NCBI GenBank assembly: GCA_016177205.1
Contig: JACOVS010000046.1
Location: forward strand, 1-27,984
DNA from: Candidatus Aenigmatarchaeota archaeon
GTDB lineage: Archaea; Aenigmatarchaeota; Aenigmatarchaeia; JACPZZ01
Length of the DNA: 27,984 nucleotides
Reading direction: 5' to 3'
Position numbers and translations under genes: made by a program. Below the pieces are notes generated by a model. It saw nothing but the letters and a program-made list of their open reading frames with translations. It made no database searches and had not been told where the DNA came from. Shown one piece after another: positions 8,223 through 17,707 of this stretch (the first letter of the stretch is position 1; every line of letters begins with the position of its first letter).

Positions 8223-10022
8223 TCATGCGTAGCATTTTATTTTTTTCCTGTTTACGACAGCCCGCATAAGCGAAGATCCGGTGTCCGAGTCCTTTGACAC
8301 CTTGATGACATCCTTTGACCCCACGGTCGCGGAAAACAGGAATTCGTCGTCGATATAGACGGACACGGCCTTGCCGGACATCCTGGTGTCAAAGCCTATG
8401 TTTATGTAAGCCCCGGATTCGGAAATTGTGTGGGACACAAGCCTGCCCAAACTCTTTGCCAGCGGCTCAATATCAATGGATATGCCCAGTTTCTTTTCAA
8501 GCTCCATGACCGTTTTGCCCTCCTTGCCTATGATGTGCGGTATCATTTCATTGTCGACGCGGACAATGACCTTGTTGTCGCTTACGACCTCGGCCTCGGC
8601 ATTCGGGTCGAATTTCCTTATCTCCTGCATTATCCGCTCTCTGGCAAGCTTTCTGACCGGCTGCTCCTTGCTGGTATCGCTCACAGGCAGGACAACATTC
8701 TCCTCGCCGTATGTGTATATCTCGTATTCGCACTTGCCAGTCTCGAAATCGCGGACTTCTATGAGCGGGCGTGCCAAATCCGCCTCGGTCATGCCCGTCG
8801 GAACCCGCACGAGCATCTCCAGCTCATAGACCTTTTGCACCTGTCCGTTTTTGAGGAATATAATAGTGTCTATTACGCTGGTTATCATGCCCATTTCTAT
8901 CCTTCCGATGAACCGTTGTATGGAATCTATCGCATCGGCCGCATGGACAACGCCTATCATGCCGATGCCTGCCATGCGCATGTCAGCGAACAGCTCAAAG
9001 TCGCGCGTCTTGCGGATTTCATCGTAAACCGTGTAATCCGGCCTGACCAGCAGTAGTATGTCAGCTGTCTTTTCAAGGCTGCCGTCCAACGGGCCGTATT
9101 GCGTTATTTCCGGCGGCACCTGGAGGTCGCGCGGGTTTTCTATGGTCTTAACGATCTTGTCCAGGGAAAGGTAAAACTCTGCCATCGACGCGGCGAACGT
9201 TGACTTGCCGGATCCGGGAGGCCCGCATATTATAACGCCTTCCGCCCTCCTGTTTAACCGCTCCATCAGCTTTTCGGAGAGCTTGTAGTCCGAAATGACA
9301 AGCTTTGTTATCGGCCTGACAGCGGTCAGCTCAAGCCCGTCGCTAAACGGCCTTCGAGCAATCGCAATCCTGTACTTGTCGAATTGCACGACCATGGCGC
9401 CCGCCGAACCCATCTCGATAAACGCGTTTTTTTCGTGCCTCACCCTGTCTAGTATTTCCTTTATCAGCGCCTCAATCTCCTCCTCTGTTATCGGCCTGTC
9501 CCGTATCCTGACAAGTTTCACCTCGCCGGGCTTTCCCTTTTTCGCCATCGGTATGACATCGGCCTTTAAATGGACGGACGAGGTCGTCTCGTCAAAAAAA
9601 TCTTCAAGTTTGATCGGCGCCGTCGACCTCGCCTGCTGTATGTAAAGGACCGGTACGCCTTCCGCCTCGGCGACCAGCGCTTGCACGTAGTCCGCGGTTA
9701 TCAGCGTAGCCGCGTTCTCCTTTGCCACATCGCGTATCAACGCGTCAAGGCGGCCCTTTTTCGCCATCATTATCTCTTCCATGGTGGGCCTGCGCCCCGT
9801 GTACGCGAGTTTTATCTTCTTGCCGCTTTCGCCGAGAACCCGGACTCTTTTTAACTCTTCGAGCCCCTGGAATCCTATATCGCGCCCCCTGGACGCCTGG
9901 GCTTGCAGTTCGTCTATGACTGTAACAGGGACTATGATTTCGCCCTCAACCTGGCCCGTCTCAACAAGGTTTGTCAATTTTCCGTTGATCAGGACAGACG
10001 TGTCTGGCACCCATTTTTTCAT
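8223..10022 (-). CDS. PIN–PilT-type ATPase–KH protein (COG1855 type)
   Basis: About 599 residues, three domains. The N-terminal PIN domain (about residues 3-125) has the acidic residues of the fold: D in VPDTSVLI, E in DELQ, D in RLDALI, and D in TADY. The middle PilT/VirB11-like ATPase has Walker A GPPGSGKS at about 267-274 and a Walker-B-like segment TVYDEIRK. The C-terminal KH domain has the GxxG loop in IIGKEGKT. This is the archaeal predicted-ATPase family often called PINc/PilT; an RNA-linked role is likely given PIN and KH, but the substrate is not established. I chose the ATG at 10022, because the strong TATA-like ATATAAATA at 10051-10059 lies between it and the longer TTG start at 10070. 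It is divergent from ileS. Confidence 0.92.
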   Translation of the reverse strand: MKKWVPDTSVLINGKLTNLVETGQVEGEIIVPVTVIDELQAQASRGRDIGFQGLEELKRVRVLGESGKKIKLAYTGRRPTMEEIMMAKKGRLDALIRDVAKENAATLITADYVQALVAEAEGVPVLYIQQARSTAPIKLEDFFDETTSSVHLKADVIPMAKKGKPGEVKLVRIRDRPITEEEIEALIKEILDRVRHEKNAFIEMGSAGAMVVQFDKYRIAIARRPFSDGLELTAVRPITKLVISDYKLSEKLMERLNRRAEGVIICGPPGSGKSTFAASMAEFYLSLDKIVKTIENPRDLQVPPEITQYGPLDGSLEKTADILLLVRPDYTVYDEIRKTRDFELFADMRMAGIGMIGVVHAADAIDSIQRFIGRIEMGMITSVIDTIIFLKNGQVQKVYELEMLVRVPTGMTEADLARPLIEVRDFETGKCEYEIYTYGEENVVLPVSDTSKEQPVRKLARERIMQEIRKFDPNAEAEVVSDNKVIVRVDNEMIPHIIGKEGKTVMELEKKLGISIDIEPLAKSLGRLVSHTISESGAYINIGFDTRMSGKAVSVYIDDEFLFSATVGSKDVIKVSKDSDTGSSLMRAVVNRKKIKCYA

Positions 10023-10050
10023 AACATCAGTGAAGTCATGTTTTTCGCGA

Positions 10051-10059
10051 TATTTATAT
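10051..10059 (-). promoter_or_regulatory. TATA box for PIN–PilT–KH ATPase gene
   Basis: The minus strand reads ATATAAATA about 33 nt before the ATG at 10022. It excludes the longer TTG start at 10070 if it is the true promoter. Confidence 0.5.
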
Positions 10060-10153
10060 TTTTCAGGCAAACCAATTCCCAGCCGGAACGGCTCCTGTTA
10101 CCTGTCGACGCCTTCTGCGCAGGCCGGGCAAAGCTTAATTTAAACACAGCCCG

Positions 10154-10161
10154 CTTATTTT
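10154..10161 (+). promoter_or_regulatory. TATA-like box for ileS
   Basis: TTATTTTA is centred about 24 nt before the ATG at 10181. A weak AGGAAA lies just before the ATG, so a leaderless or very short leader is likely. Confidence 0.4.
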
Positions 10162-10180
10162 ATTCGAATGGTGCAGGAAA

Positions 10181-13009
10181 ATGAAACGAGGACCTTACAA
10201 GCCGCTTGAATTGGAAAAACAGGCAATTGAGTTCTGGAAAAGGTCCGGCATACTGGAAAAGTACGCATCAAACAGGAAGGGCGGGAAAAAATACTATTTC
10301 CTTGACGGCCCGCCTTACGCGACAGGCTCCATACACCTCGGAACCGCGCTGAACAAAACACTGAAAGATTTTTTTATACGCTTTTTCAGCATGAGCGGTT
10401 TCGAAGTTTCGATGCAGCCGGGCTACGACACGCACGGCCTCCCCATAGAGAACAAGATAGAAAAACAGTTCGGTTTCAAAACAAAGGCCGACATAGAGAA
10501 ATTCGGGGTCGGGAAATTTAACGAAGAATGCCGCAAGTTCGCGACAAAATACGTGGGCGTGATGAATGACCAGTTTGCCAACCTGGGCGTCTGGATGGAC
10601 TGGCGGAATCCATACCTGACGCTGGATAAGAGCTACATAGAAGGCGCATGGTATACCTTCAAGAAAGGATTTGAAAACGGTTTGCTGTACAAGGGGAATT
10701 ATCCGGTTCAGGTCTGCCCCCGGTGTGAAACGGCCGTAGCCTTCAACGAAATAGAGCACAAGGAGGTGCAAGACAATTCAATTTATGTTAAATTCAAAAT
10801 CAAAAACAGCAACGACAGCCTTCTTGTCTGGACGACAACGCCCTGGACGCTGCCTTCGAACACGGGAATAATGGTCAACCCTGACTATGAATACGTGCGC
10901 GTTAAATCCGGCAAGGATGTACTGATTATCGCGAAAGAGCTTGCTGAAAAAGTAATGGCAGGCAAAGCGGAGTACTTTGAGATAATCGGAACGATCAAAG
11001 GCAGCCAGTTAGTCGGTTTGGAATATGAAAATCCGTTAAAAGACCTCCCGTTGCAAAAGGACATTGCAGGCAAAGTCGTCCCATCAGAACAATACGTCAC
11101 GCTGAAAGAAGGGACGGGCTTAGTTCACATGGCTCCGGGCCACGGCAAAGAGGATTTCGCAGTCGGAACAAAATTTAACCTTCCTGTGTTGTCGCCGTTG
11201 ACAATGGACGGTAAATTTAAGGCGGAGGCCGGCTGGCTGGAGGGAAAGTTTGCCAAGGATGCGGACAGGGAAATAATTGAAAAGCTCAGGGAACGGAACG
11301 CGCTGTTCGCAATTGAACCGACAACGCACGAATACCCGAAATGCTGGCGCTGTGATTCGCCGCTGTTGTTCATAGCGGTGCCGCAGTGGTTTTTCCGGGT
11401 TAGCGCCATCCGTGAAAAGCTGGTGGAAGAAAACAGGAAAGTCAACTGGTTCCCGTCGTTCGCATCAGATAATTTCGAGGGCTGGCTGGACACATTATCG
11501 GACTGGCCCATATCGCGCCAGCGCTACTGGGGAATACCGCTTCCTATATGGGAGTGTGAAAAATGCGGCAGCGTGCGCGTTGTCGGTTCCTCAAAGGAAT
11601 TAAACGCGCCTGTGGAAGACCTCCACAGGCCTTACATAGACTCGGTTGTTTTGAAGTGCAACTGCGGCAATCGCATGAACCGCATACCCGACGTTCTTGA
11701 CGTCTGGTTCGATTCCGGCGTCGCGTCATGGGCTTCGATGGGCTTCCCTGAAAATAAAAAAAGTTTCGAGGACAAGTGGCCCGCCGACCTCAACATCGAA
11801 GGCCCCGACCAATTCAGAGGCTGGTGGAACTCGCAGATGATAACGAGCGTGATAACATTCGGTAAAACGCCGTTTAGGAATGTCTTGCTGCACGGCAAGG
11901 TCCTTGATCTCAAGGGCGCGAAGATGTCCAAGTCAAGGGGAAACATCATAACGCCGGAAGAAGTGATAGAAAAATACGGCCGCGACGCGTTGCGCCTGTA
12001 CCTGTTGGGCCTGCCCGCGGGCGAGGACTTCGCGTTCAATATGGAAGCTATCAAAGAATCCATGAATATCATTAACACGCTGTGGAACAGCTTTTCTTTC
12101 CTGGAATCATACTGCAAAAAAGTGGAAAAACCGGCGAAATTCGAATTTGAGGATCTGTGGATAATGGAACGTGTAAATCGTGTTGTCAATTTCTGCAATA
12201 AATGCGGTATGGAATATAACACCGCGGAATACGTAAGAACTTTGAGGGAATTTGTTCTGAAAGACCTTAGTCGCTGGTACATCCGCCTGATAAGAGACAG
12301 AACGTGGCCTTCATACGAAGGCGAAGACAAAAGCGCCGCGTTTTACGCTATGTACTATGTTTTCGAAAATTTAGTGCGTTTGCTGGCACCTGTGTGCCCT
12401 TTTATCTCGGAAGAAATATACAGGTCGGTTTCAGGCAAAATGGAATCTGTCCACCTTGAAGCCTGGCCGGAAACGGAAGGCGTGGACGGAAAAACCGAAG
12501 AGCCTATGGACCGCGCAAGGGAAATCGTTGAGGCGATAAATTCGCTCCGCCAGGAAAACGCGGTGAGATTACGTTGGCCGCTTAGAAAGGCGGTTGTCGT
12601 TGGCTTGGAAAACACGCAAGGCGTTAAAAAAATTATCGAGCACGCAGGCAACGTCAAGGAAGTTTATTTTGACGGGGAAACAGGGGGCATGGTATCGAAG
12701 GATATGCCCGAAGGCAAGGTTTTCCTTGACGTCCGGATGGATAGCGAATTAATCGAAGAAAGCATGATAATGGAACTGGTGCGAAAAATACAAACAATCA
12801 GAAAAGACAAACAGCTGGATGTGAGCGAAAGTATTGTCCTGTTCGTGCGCTCGGACGCAAAAACGGAAAGATCTCTGCGCAAGTGGGAAGACACGTTGAA
12901 GAAATCCACAGGCGCGGTTAAAATAGAATACGCAGAGCACGGCGATTCCGGCGTCCTTGAGTTTGAAGGCGTCAGGATACACGTGGGGCTGGACGTTACC
13001 AGGCAATGA
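10181..13009 (+). CDS. ileS: Isoleucyl-tRNA synthetase (class I)
   Basis: Charges tRNA-Ile in the cytoplasm. The 942-residue protein has PPYATGSIHLGT with the HIGH-type motif HLGT at residues 52-55 and KMSKS at 581-585 in AKMSKSRGN. The CP1 editing domain lies between, with the TTTPWTLPSNTG segment near residue 215 and the later GTGLVHMAPGHG segment that line the editing pocket. Zinc-binding-type Cys pairs are visible: CPRC near 180, CWRC near 389, and CEKC with CNCG downstream. DVWFDSG and DQFRGWW further support an Ile-type enzyme. The tail is shorter than in the 1040-residue archaeal IleRS that have a long C-terminal region. It is divergent from the PilT-type ATPase and ends 58 bp before the DHH gene on the same strand. 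Confidence 0.97.
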   Translation: MKRGPYKPLELEKQAIEFWKRSGILEKYASNRKGGKKYYFLDGPPYATGSIHLGTALNKTLKDFFIRFFSMSGFEVSMQPGYDTHGLPIENKIEKQFGFKTKADIEKFGVGKFNEECRKFATKYVGVMNDQFANLGVWMDWRNPYLTLDKSYIEGAWYTFKKGFENGLLYKGNYPVQVCPRCETAVAFNEIEHKEVQDNSIYVKFKIKNSNDSLLVWTTTPWTLPSNTGIMVNPDYEYVRVKSGKDVLIIAKELAEKVMAGKAEYFEIIGTIKGSQLVGLEYENPLKDLPLQKDIAGKVVPSEQYVTLKEGTGLVHMAPGHGKEDFAVGTKFNLPVLSPLTMDGKFKAEAGWLEGKFAKDADREIIEKLRERNALFAIEPTTHEYPKCWRCDSPLLFIAVPQWFFRVSAIREKLVEENRKVNWFPSFASDNFEGWLDTLSDWPISRQRYWGIPLPIWECEKCGSVRVVGSSKELNAPVEDLHRPYIDSVVLKCNCGNRMNRIPDVLDVWFDSGVASWASMGFPENKKSFEDKWPADLNIEGPDQFRGWWNSQMITSVITFGKTPFRNVLLHGKVLDLKGAKMSKSRGNIITPEEVIEKYGRDALRLYLLGLPAGEDFAFNMEAIKESMNIINTLWNSFSFLESYCKKVEKPAKFEFEDLWIMERVNRVVNFCNKCGMEYNTAEYVRTLREFVLKDLSRWYIRLIRDRTWPSYEGEDKSAAFYAMYYVFENLVRLLAPVCPFISEEIYRSVSGKMESVHLEAWPETEGVDGKTEEPMDRAREIVEAINSLRQENAVRLRWPLRKAVVVGLENTQGVKKIIEHAGNVKEVYFDGETGGMVSKDMPEGKVFLDVRMDSELIEESMIMELVRKIQTIRKDKQLDVSESIVLFVRSDAKTERSLRKWEDTLKKSTGAVKIEYAEHGDSGVLEFEGVRIHVGLDVTRQ

Positions 13010-13067
13010 ATTTGTAAGCGATAAATTGATAATCGATGATACTAAAATTAACTAGGGCGTTGAAGAC

Positions 13068-14189
13068 ATGAAAACCCTCGATTCGTTGTACGCGGAAGCC
13101 GCTGAATGGCTTAAACAATTACGCAAAGGAGGCCTTGTGGTTGTGGTTTATCACAGGGATTCCGACGGCGTTTGTTCCGCGGTTATGGCAACGAAAATCC
13201 TGAAGCACTTGGGCTGCAGCTCTGTTAAAATCATCCCATGCGACCCTGCCACGCCAGCCGTGACGCCGCCGCTGATGAGAGAGCTGTCATCGTTGCAGCC
13301 CGACTACCTGATATTCGTGGACATGGCCGTCGACCAGGATCCGAACCCGCTGGTTTTACTAAAACAAAAGTTTGGCACAAAGATTATCGTTATTGACCAC
13401 CATCCCGTGTCGATGGACCTTGACATGCTTGAAATAAAGCACATCAACACGCGTTCCGTCGACGCAAAGGCGTATTTGCCCGCTTCTTACATGGTGTATA
13501 AAATAGCGGGAAAGATAAGCATCGAATTAGCGAAAAACTGTTCATGGATTTCCTTGATAGGGACAATAGGCGACCACGGGATAGACAATTGTCCTGACCT
13601 GGTAAAAGATTTTTCATCCGTCTACGGACGCATTGCAACGACACAGAAGGATTTCTCGCAGACCAAGTACGGGAAGGCGTCCGAATACATAATGTCAGCC
13701 AAAGCTGCGGATGACGGCGGCATAGAAACCGCAAGGGTTGTGCTCGACAGGGCAACAAATGTGGACGCGTTCCTCTCGGCGGAAACGCTGAAGGAGTGGC
13801 ATTCCGGGATACAGGCGATAATAGATCACGCGGTTAAGAATTTTGAGAAGGACGCAGAGCTGCACCCGAACGCAAATATAGCAATATACATGATAAAAAC
13901 CGACAAGCGCGTAGAGTCCGTGGTAGCGTCCATAATATCGGACAAGTTCCCGAGAATGACAGTTGCCGTGTGCCGAGAATCCGGGGACCGCGTGGGATGC
14001 AGTTTGAGAAACCAGAAATCCGCGGACCTTGGAAGCCTTGCCAAAAGTTGCATCGCAGGCCTGAAAGAAGCAAGGGGAGGCGGGCACCCGCAGGCTGCCG
14101 CCGCCTCGGTAAGGAAAAGCGATTGGGCGGCGTTCAAGAACGCGCTTGTCAGCAACAACACGCGGTATCCTGCTCCCGGAAAGAAGTGA
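13068..14189 (+). CDS. DHH/DHHA1-family phosphoesterase (RecJ-like)
   Basis: A 373-residue soluble protein. The DHH domain shows motif I HRDSDG (29-34; the DxDG form), motif II DMAVD (85-89), motif III DHH (110-112, in VIDHHP), and a GTIGDHG segment near 165 that fits motif IV. The C-terminal DHHA1 domain has the substrate-binding GGGHPQAAAA near 338-347. Members are Mn-dependent nucleases or phosphodiesterases (archaeal RecJ-like/GAN exonucleases, oligoribonuclease-like NrnA, and c-di-NMP phosphodiesterases). Its length is close to the shorter archaeal RecJ-like proteins; I cannot tell DNA from RNA substrates. GAN works with the GINS/CMG replisome in known cases. The start is ATG 13068. The stop is 4 nt before the GT2 start, so the two are likely co-transcribed though functionally unlike. 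Confidence 0.9.
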   Translation: MKTLDSLYAEAAEWLKQLRKGGLVVVVYHRDSDGVCSAVMATKILKHLGCSSVKIIPCDPATPAVTPPLMRELSSLQPDYLIFVDMAVDQDPNPLVLLKQKFGTKIIVIDHHPVSMDLDMLEIKHINTRSVDAKAYLPASYMVYKIAGKISIELAKNCSWISLIGTIGDHGIDNCPDLVKDFSSVYGRIATTQKDFSQTKYGKASEYIMSAKAADDGGIETARVVLDRATNVDAFLSAETLKEWHSGIQAIIDHAVKNFEKDAELHPNANIAIYMIKTDKRVESVVASIISDKFPRMTVAVCRESGDRVGCSLRNQKSADLGSLAKSCIAGLKEARGGGHPQAAAASVRKSDWAAFKNALVSNNTRYPAPGKK

Positions 14190-14193
14190 CCAC

Positions 14194-14895
14194 ATGGGAA
14201 TTTCTATAATCATACCCGCCCACAACGAGGCCGAAACGATAAAGAGCACGGTAACAGGCTTTTTGCGCGGCTTTCCGGACGCGGAAATAATCGTTGTCGA
14301 CGACGGCTCGACTGATGGGACTTTTGGAGAAGTTGAATCAATACGCAGTAAAAAAGTGAAAATCGTAAGACAGAAAAGGTCGGGCAAGGGCGCGGCCGTG
14401 ATGAGTGGCGTAAGCATCGCGGGCGAAAGGCTTGTAGCCTTTGTGGACGCGGACGGCGCTTTCGGCGTTGGCTCGCTGAAAACATTGGTGGAAAAATTAA
14501 ACGGTTACGACTGCGTCATCGCATCCAAATGGAAAGGTCAAAAGTTCGCTGACGTGGAGGGGGGCGCAGCCAAAAAAGTTTTTGGCAGGCTCTGGAACCT
14601 GTTGTCGAGAATCCTGCTGGGGCTGGAATTCGAAGACACGCAGGCTGGATTAAAATTATTCCGTGCGACTGCGATTAAAAAAACGGGCGCGAGCCTTATT
14701 GGAAAGGGCTTCGAATTCGACGCGGAAATACTTTACAAGTTGAAGAGAAGCGGTTTCAAGATAAGGGAGGTCTTTGTGAGGCCTAAAAACACCAAGAAGT
14801 CGCGTTTCAGCTATCTAAACATCCCGTTTATGTTTCTTAACATGCTTGCCATGGCCGTAGCTTTGAAGCTTTTTTCCAAGTACGGGAAGCGCTGA
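14194..14895 (+). CDS. GT2 glycosyltransferase, dolichyl-phosphate-sugar synthase type
   Basis: A 233-residue GT-A-fold enzyme. It shows the N-terminal SIIIPAHNE, the UDP/GDP-binding VVDDGSTDGT, the DxD-type VDADGA, and DTQAGLKLFR near residue 150, the signature (DTQCGFKLF in ALG5) of dolichyl-phosphate glucose/mannose synthases. Such enzymes move a sugar from a nucleotide donor to a polyprenyl or dolichyl phosphate at the cytoplasmic membrane face, supplying lipid-linked sugars to GT-C enzymes. The C-terminus is hydrophobic (about residues 206-226) and may attach to the membrane. The start is ATG 14194, 4 nt after the DHH stop. The last 81 nt overlap, tail to tail, the 3' end of the opposite-strand GT-C-like gene. 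The sugar is unknown. Confidence 0.92.
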   Translation: MGISIIIPAHNEAETIKSTVTGFLRGFPDAEIIVVDDGSTDGTFGEVESIRSKKVKIVRQKRSGKGAAVMSGVSIAGERLVAFVDADGAFGVGSLKTLVEKLNGYDCVIASKWKGQKFADVEGGAAKKVFGRLWNLLSRILLGLEFEDTQAGLKLFRATAIKKTGASLIGKGFEFDAEILYKLKRSGFKIREVFVRPKNTKKSRFSYLNIPFMFLNMLAMAVALKLFSKYGKR

Positions 14896-16905
14896 ATAAA
14901 AAACGACAAAAACCAGACCAGCCAGCGTAAGCAAATTGCCCGCTTCGTTGGCAATTGAACCGTATTTTAATTCAACCTCGGCCGAGTCCGGAAAAACAAG
15001 CATAAAACCGGGCGAGGCCAGGTATATTTTGTCCGCACCTCTCACGGACCAGTCCGGGAAATAAGGTATCTTTATCAGTAGTGGCTTTCCGGCGCAGGAC
15101 GTTTTTATACGAAGACTCTCGTTTCCCAGCGTTTCTTCAACGTCACAGTCCGCATTAACCGGGATTTTATTCACATTTTGCAAATCATTGCCGTACACGG
15201 TTTGGGAAAACCTCGCGTCGGGTTCTTTCACAAAAACCAGGGGCACATCGAGAAGTTCAGTGTTTTTGAACCATCGCATGGAGGCGTTTCTCCAGTCCGT
15301 TGTTATAACGGCCACAGGCTCGTACTTCGGAACCGCGGCGTATTTGCCGTCCACAAGTTCGTACACCGATATCTCGTCAAAGGACCGCAATTTCTTGTAT
15401 TGCGTTATGTTGTCCAGGGAGTTTTTCAGCTTGTCTGAGGTGGCTATCACATACCTGATGTTGAACAATTTCAGGTGCTCTGTCCCGTTCAGGGCGTCGA
15501 AATAGGAGCATCTTAACTGCGGTATGGGGCAGGTGGGGGATTCGGACAGCTCTGATTGCAGGTAAAAGGCAAACGGGGCTGTCAAACCGGACTCTATTGT
15601 TAAACCTTCGATAACAGGCTTGCCTGTAAACATCGGGATAGCCTCAAAGGCGCGGGGTGTCCCGAACTTCGAGTGCGAAGGGGAATATTCATGGAACATC
15701 CTTCCGTACGGCAAACTCCTCAAAAAATCGTTCAGTTCGTTGAATTGTTTCCACGAACCTCTGGATTCAAAGCCGCTGTAATTCCAATCGATCCAGCTGT
15801 CTATGTACGATGTGTTGCTGTTGACCCATAGAACGATCAGCAGGCCTGTTGCAACAGTGATTATGCTTTGCGGCCTGTAATTTTTTACCAGCTCGCCCAG
15901 CCCGTAAGACGCCAGCAAAACCCCGGAGAATTGCATGAACGGCAGGAACCTTACATCCACGAGGCCCATGAACTCCGATGCAAGGTACAGCGCGCCGGAC
16001 AGGAGCATAAGGCACAGCAGCAAAAAAACTCGGTTGTCTTTTGCCTTGCCGGTCTTTATCGCTATCAGCGAGAACAGGATAACGGGCAGGTATATTGCCG
16101 GAAATATGGCGGAAATTCCTTCCACGGCCCAGCGGTAACCGAAATCGGTCTTGTAGTCAAGGTCTAAAAGCAGCGGCACAGCCCAGAAAGACACGAGAAC
16201 CGCGGACAGCGCATAAGTTTTCGCCAGTATTATGACATTTTTTTGCGCGTATTTTTTCCGGCCCAGCAACACCATAAACAAGGACGCGGCAACCGAAAAT
16301 ATGGACGTGTATATGTGGGTTAGGACTACAACCGAAAAAATCACGGAATTTCTCAGTTCATACCTGCCTTTTACGAACGAGGCGTACAGCGACGAGATGA
16401 ACACGAATGTAAAAGCGAAGCTAAGGCTGTATGAAAACTCCCCGGAAAGCGTGCTCGGTATGTTGCCGCCCCAAACCGAATTGGATTCTATGAAAAGGAA
16501 CACCAGGGAAAGGAACGCGGCCAGGGAAGGAACCGGCCTTTGGAAATTTAGCATTCTCATGGAAAAGTAGGCGGTAACGGGCAGCAGGAAAGTTCCCAGA
16601 ACAGTGATTATCTTTGTCGCCACGTTTGGGTGTACAAAATTGGAAATTAACGCGCCGAGCGCGTAAGGCAGCGGGAAATAGAACTGGAACGCCGGGAAGC
16701 CCAGGTACCAGTCGTGGCTCCATCCGGCCAGTTTCATGTTCGGCAGCAGCTGCGTCCGCATATGGTAAAAAAGGTAATTGTGGGACCCGGTATCGCCGCC
16801 GCTTACCGTTGTCCCGGAAAAAATAAGTTCTGGTTTGAAACTGCTTAGAAGAAAGGAAAAAATTATTATAACCGAAACCAGGTCGACCAAAAAGCCCCTT
16901 TTCAT
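14815..16905 (-). CDS. Polytopic GT-C-like membrane protein
   Basis: A 696-residue protein with about 12 hydrophobic helices in the first 400 residues, then a globular, probably extracellular, domain of about 250 residues, one more TM helix (about 657-676) and a His/Lys-rich cytoplasmic tail. Motif-like features are GDTGSHNY near residue 37, in the first exterior loop where GT-C enzymes hold a catalytic Asp, and LSGEFSYSLSFAF near 155, typical of the membrane proteins annotated 6-pyruvoyl-tetrahydropterin-synthase-related. These are generally seen as GT-C-fold glycosyltransferases using lipid-linked sugars, but few are characterised. It is the last gene of the Nop5–fibrillarin run, 3 nt after the preceding gene. 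The convergent overlap with the GT2 gene (81 nt) is unusual. A role in envelope glycosylation is inference. Confidence 0.85.
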   Translation of the reverse strand: MKRGFLVDLVSVIIIFSFLLSSFKPELIFSGTTVSGGDTGSHNYLFYHMRTQLLPNMKLAGWSHDWYLGFPAFQFYFPLPYALGALISNFVHPNVATKIITVLGTFLLPVTAYFSMRMLNFQRPVPSLAAFLSLVFLFIESNSVWGGNIPSTLSGEFSYSLSFAFTFVFISSLYASFVKGRYELRNSVIFSVVVLTHIYTSIFSVAASLFMVLLGRKKYAQKNVIILAKTYALSAVLVSFWAVPLLLDLDYKTDFGYRWAVEGISAIFPAIYLPVILFSLIAIKTGKAKDNRVFLLLCLMLLSGALYLASEFMGLVDVRFLPFMQFSGVLLASYGLGELVKNYRPQSIITVATGLLIVLWVNSNTSYIDSWIDWNYSGFESRGSWKQFNELNDFLRSLPYGRMFHEYSPSHSKFGTPRAFEAIPMFTGKPVIEGLTIESGLTAPFAFYLQSELSESPTCPIPQLRCSYFDALNGTEHLKLFNIRYVIATSDKLKNSLDNITQYKKLRSFDEISVYELVDGKYAAVPKYEPVAVITTDWRNASMRWFKNTELLDVPLVFVKEPDARFSQTVYGNDLQNVNKIPVNADCDVEETLGNESLRIKTSCAGKPLLIKIPYFPDWSVRGADKIYLASPGFMLVFPDSAEVELKYGSIANEAGNLLTLAGLVFVVFYSALPVLGKKLQSYGHGKHVKKHKRDV

Positions 16906-16908
16906 AGC

Positions 16909-17703
16909 CTATCTCTTCCTTAGTGAAAAATTATAAGCTAGCGCGGCGAAGGCCATAACCAGCACCGCGACGCCTATTGCTGTGTTTGAGAACACACCCT
17001 CGTTCTTTGTTATGCGAACAAGCCCGCGTGAAAATGACGAATAATGTTTGCCGGAGTCCTCGTACTCAATCGTGGCGAACACCGTGTACGTGCTGCCCTG
17101 CAAAGCGGCAAGGGACGATATCTCCACATCGATTGAAGCCTGTTCGCCCGGCTTCAGCAAAACGCTGGTGTTGCGAATCGCGAACAGTTCTTTCGGCACG
17201 TATACGCTGATTTTTACGCTTCTTTCAGCGGAGCCCCTGTTTACGACTCTTAATTTCGTTTTCGCACCGCCCCCCTTGGGGACGTCTACGTCATCCAGAA
17301 AGCCGTTCACCTCCGACGACGTCCTTTCCTTGTAAGCAATATACGAGCTTGAAACCGCCGAGAACTGGTAATAGTTGGCGTCGGCGTACTCCGTAATTAT
17401 CAGCACAGGGTATCTTCCCGGCAAAGGGCTGCCCGTGATATTTACGTTAAAAAAAGTGTCAACCTGCTTTTCCGGCTCCAGTTCACCGTGAAAAAGGATG
17501 GGAAACAAAAAGTCGCCGGCGGAATTGAAGGAAGTTTGCACGGAAAACGCGCGTTCATCGCCGGTGTTCGATATTGTAAATTTTGCCGGTACAGCGTTCT
17601 CGTTTGCCGATATTTCGGGGAGCTGCGCGTTTATCGTGATATAGCTTGCCAGAGAGTTCGGAATAACGAGCAACGCCGCAACCAAAAACGCGAGCAGCCT
17701 CAT
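16909..17703 (-). CDS. Exported beta-sandwich protein with C-terminal TM anchor
   Basis: A 264-residue protein with a signal peptide (about residues 1-19, ending in LAS), two Ig-like beta-sandwich units (about 20-120 and 135-230), and a C-terminal TM helix at about 240-258 followed by a short basic tail. The pattern TFKISNTGDERA-like (residues 46-54) and GGGAKTKLRVVNRGSAERSV matches CARDB/NEW3-type domains, which are frequent in archaeal envelope proteins and bind partners or carbohydrates. No catalytic motif is visible. It starts at ATG 17703, 4 nt after the fibrillarin stop, and is followed 3 nt later by the GT-C-like gene. Because the pair is so tight, it may be the accessory exterior subunit or substrate of that membrane enzyme (inference). 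Confidence 0.82.
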   Translation of the reverse strand: MRLLAFLVAALLVIPNSLASYITINAQLPEISANENAVPAKFTISNTGDERAFSVQTSFNSAGDFLFPILFHGELEPEKQVDTFFNVNITGSPLPGRYPVLIITEYADANYYQFSAVSSSYIAYKERTSSEVNGFLDDVDVPKGGGAKTKLRVVNRGSAERSVKISVYVPKELFAIRNTSVLLKPGEQASIDVEISSLAALQGSTYTVFATIEYEDSGKHYSSFSRGLVRITKNEGVFSNTAIGVAVLVMAFAALAYNFSLRKR

Positions 17704-17707
17704 TTCA

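Noticed and set aside
10027..10070. Longer TTG start for the PilT-type ATPase
   Set aside because: A strong TATA box lies inside this extension and the PIN domain starts right after ATG 10022.
13010..13067. Box C/D guide RNA between ileS and the DHH gene
   Set aside because: A GATGATA resembles a C box, but no matching D box, C' or D' boxes are spaced correctly.
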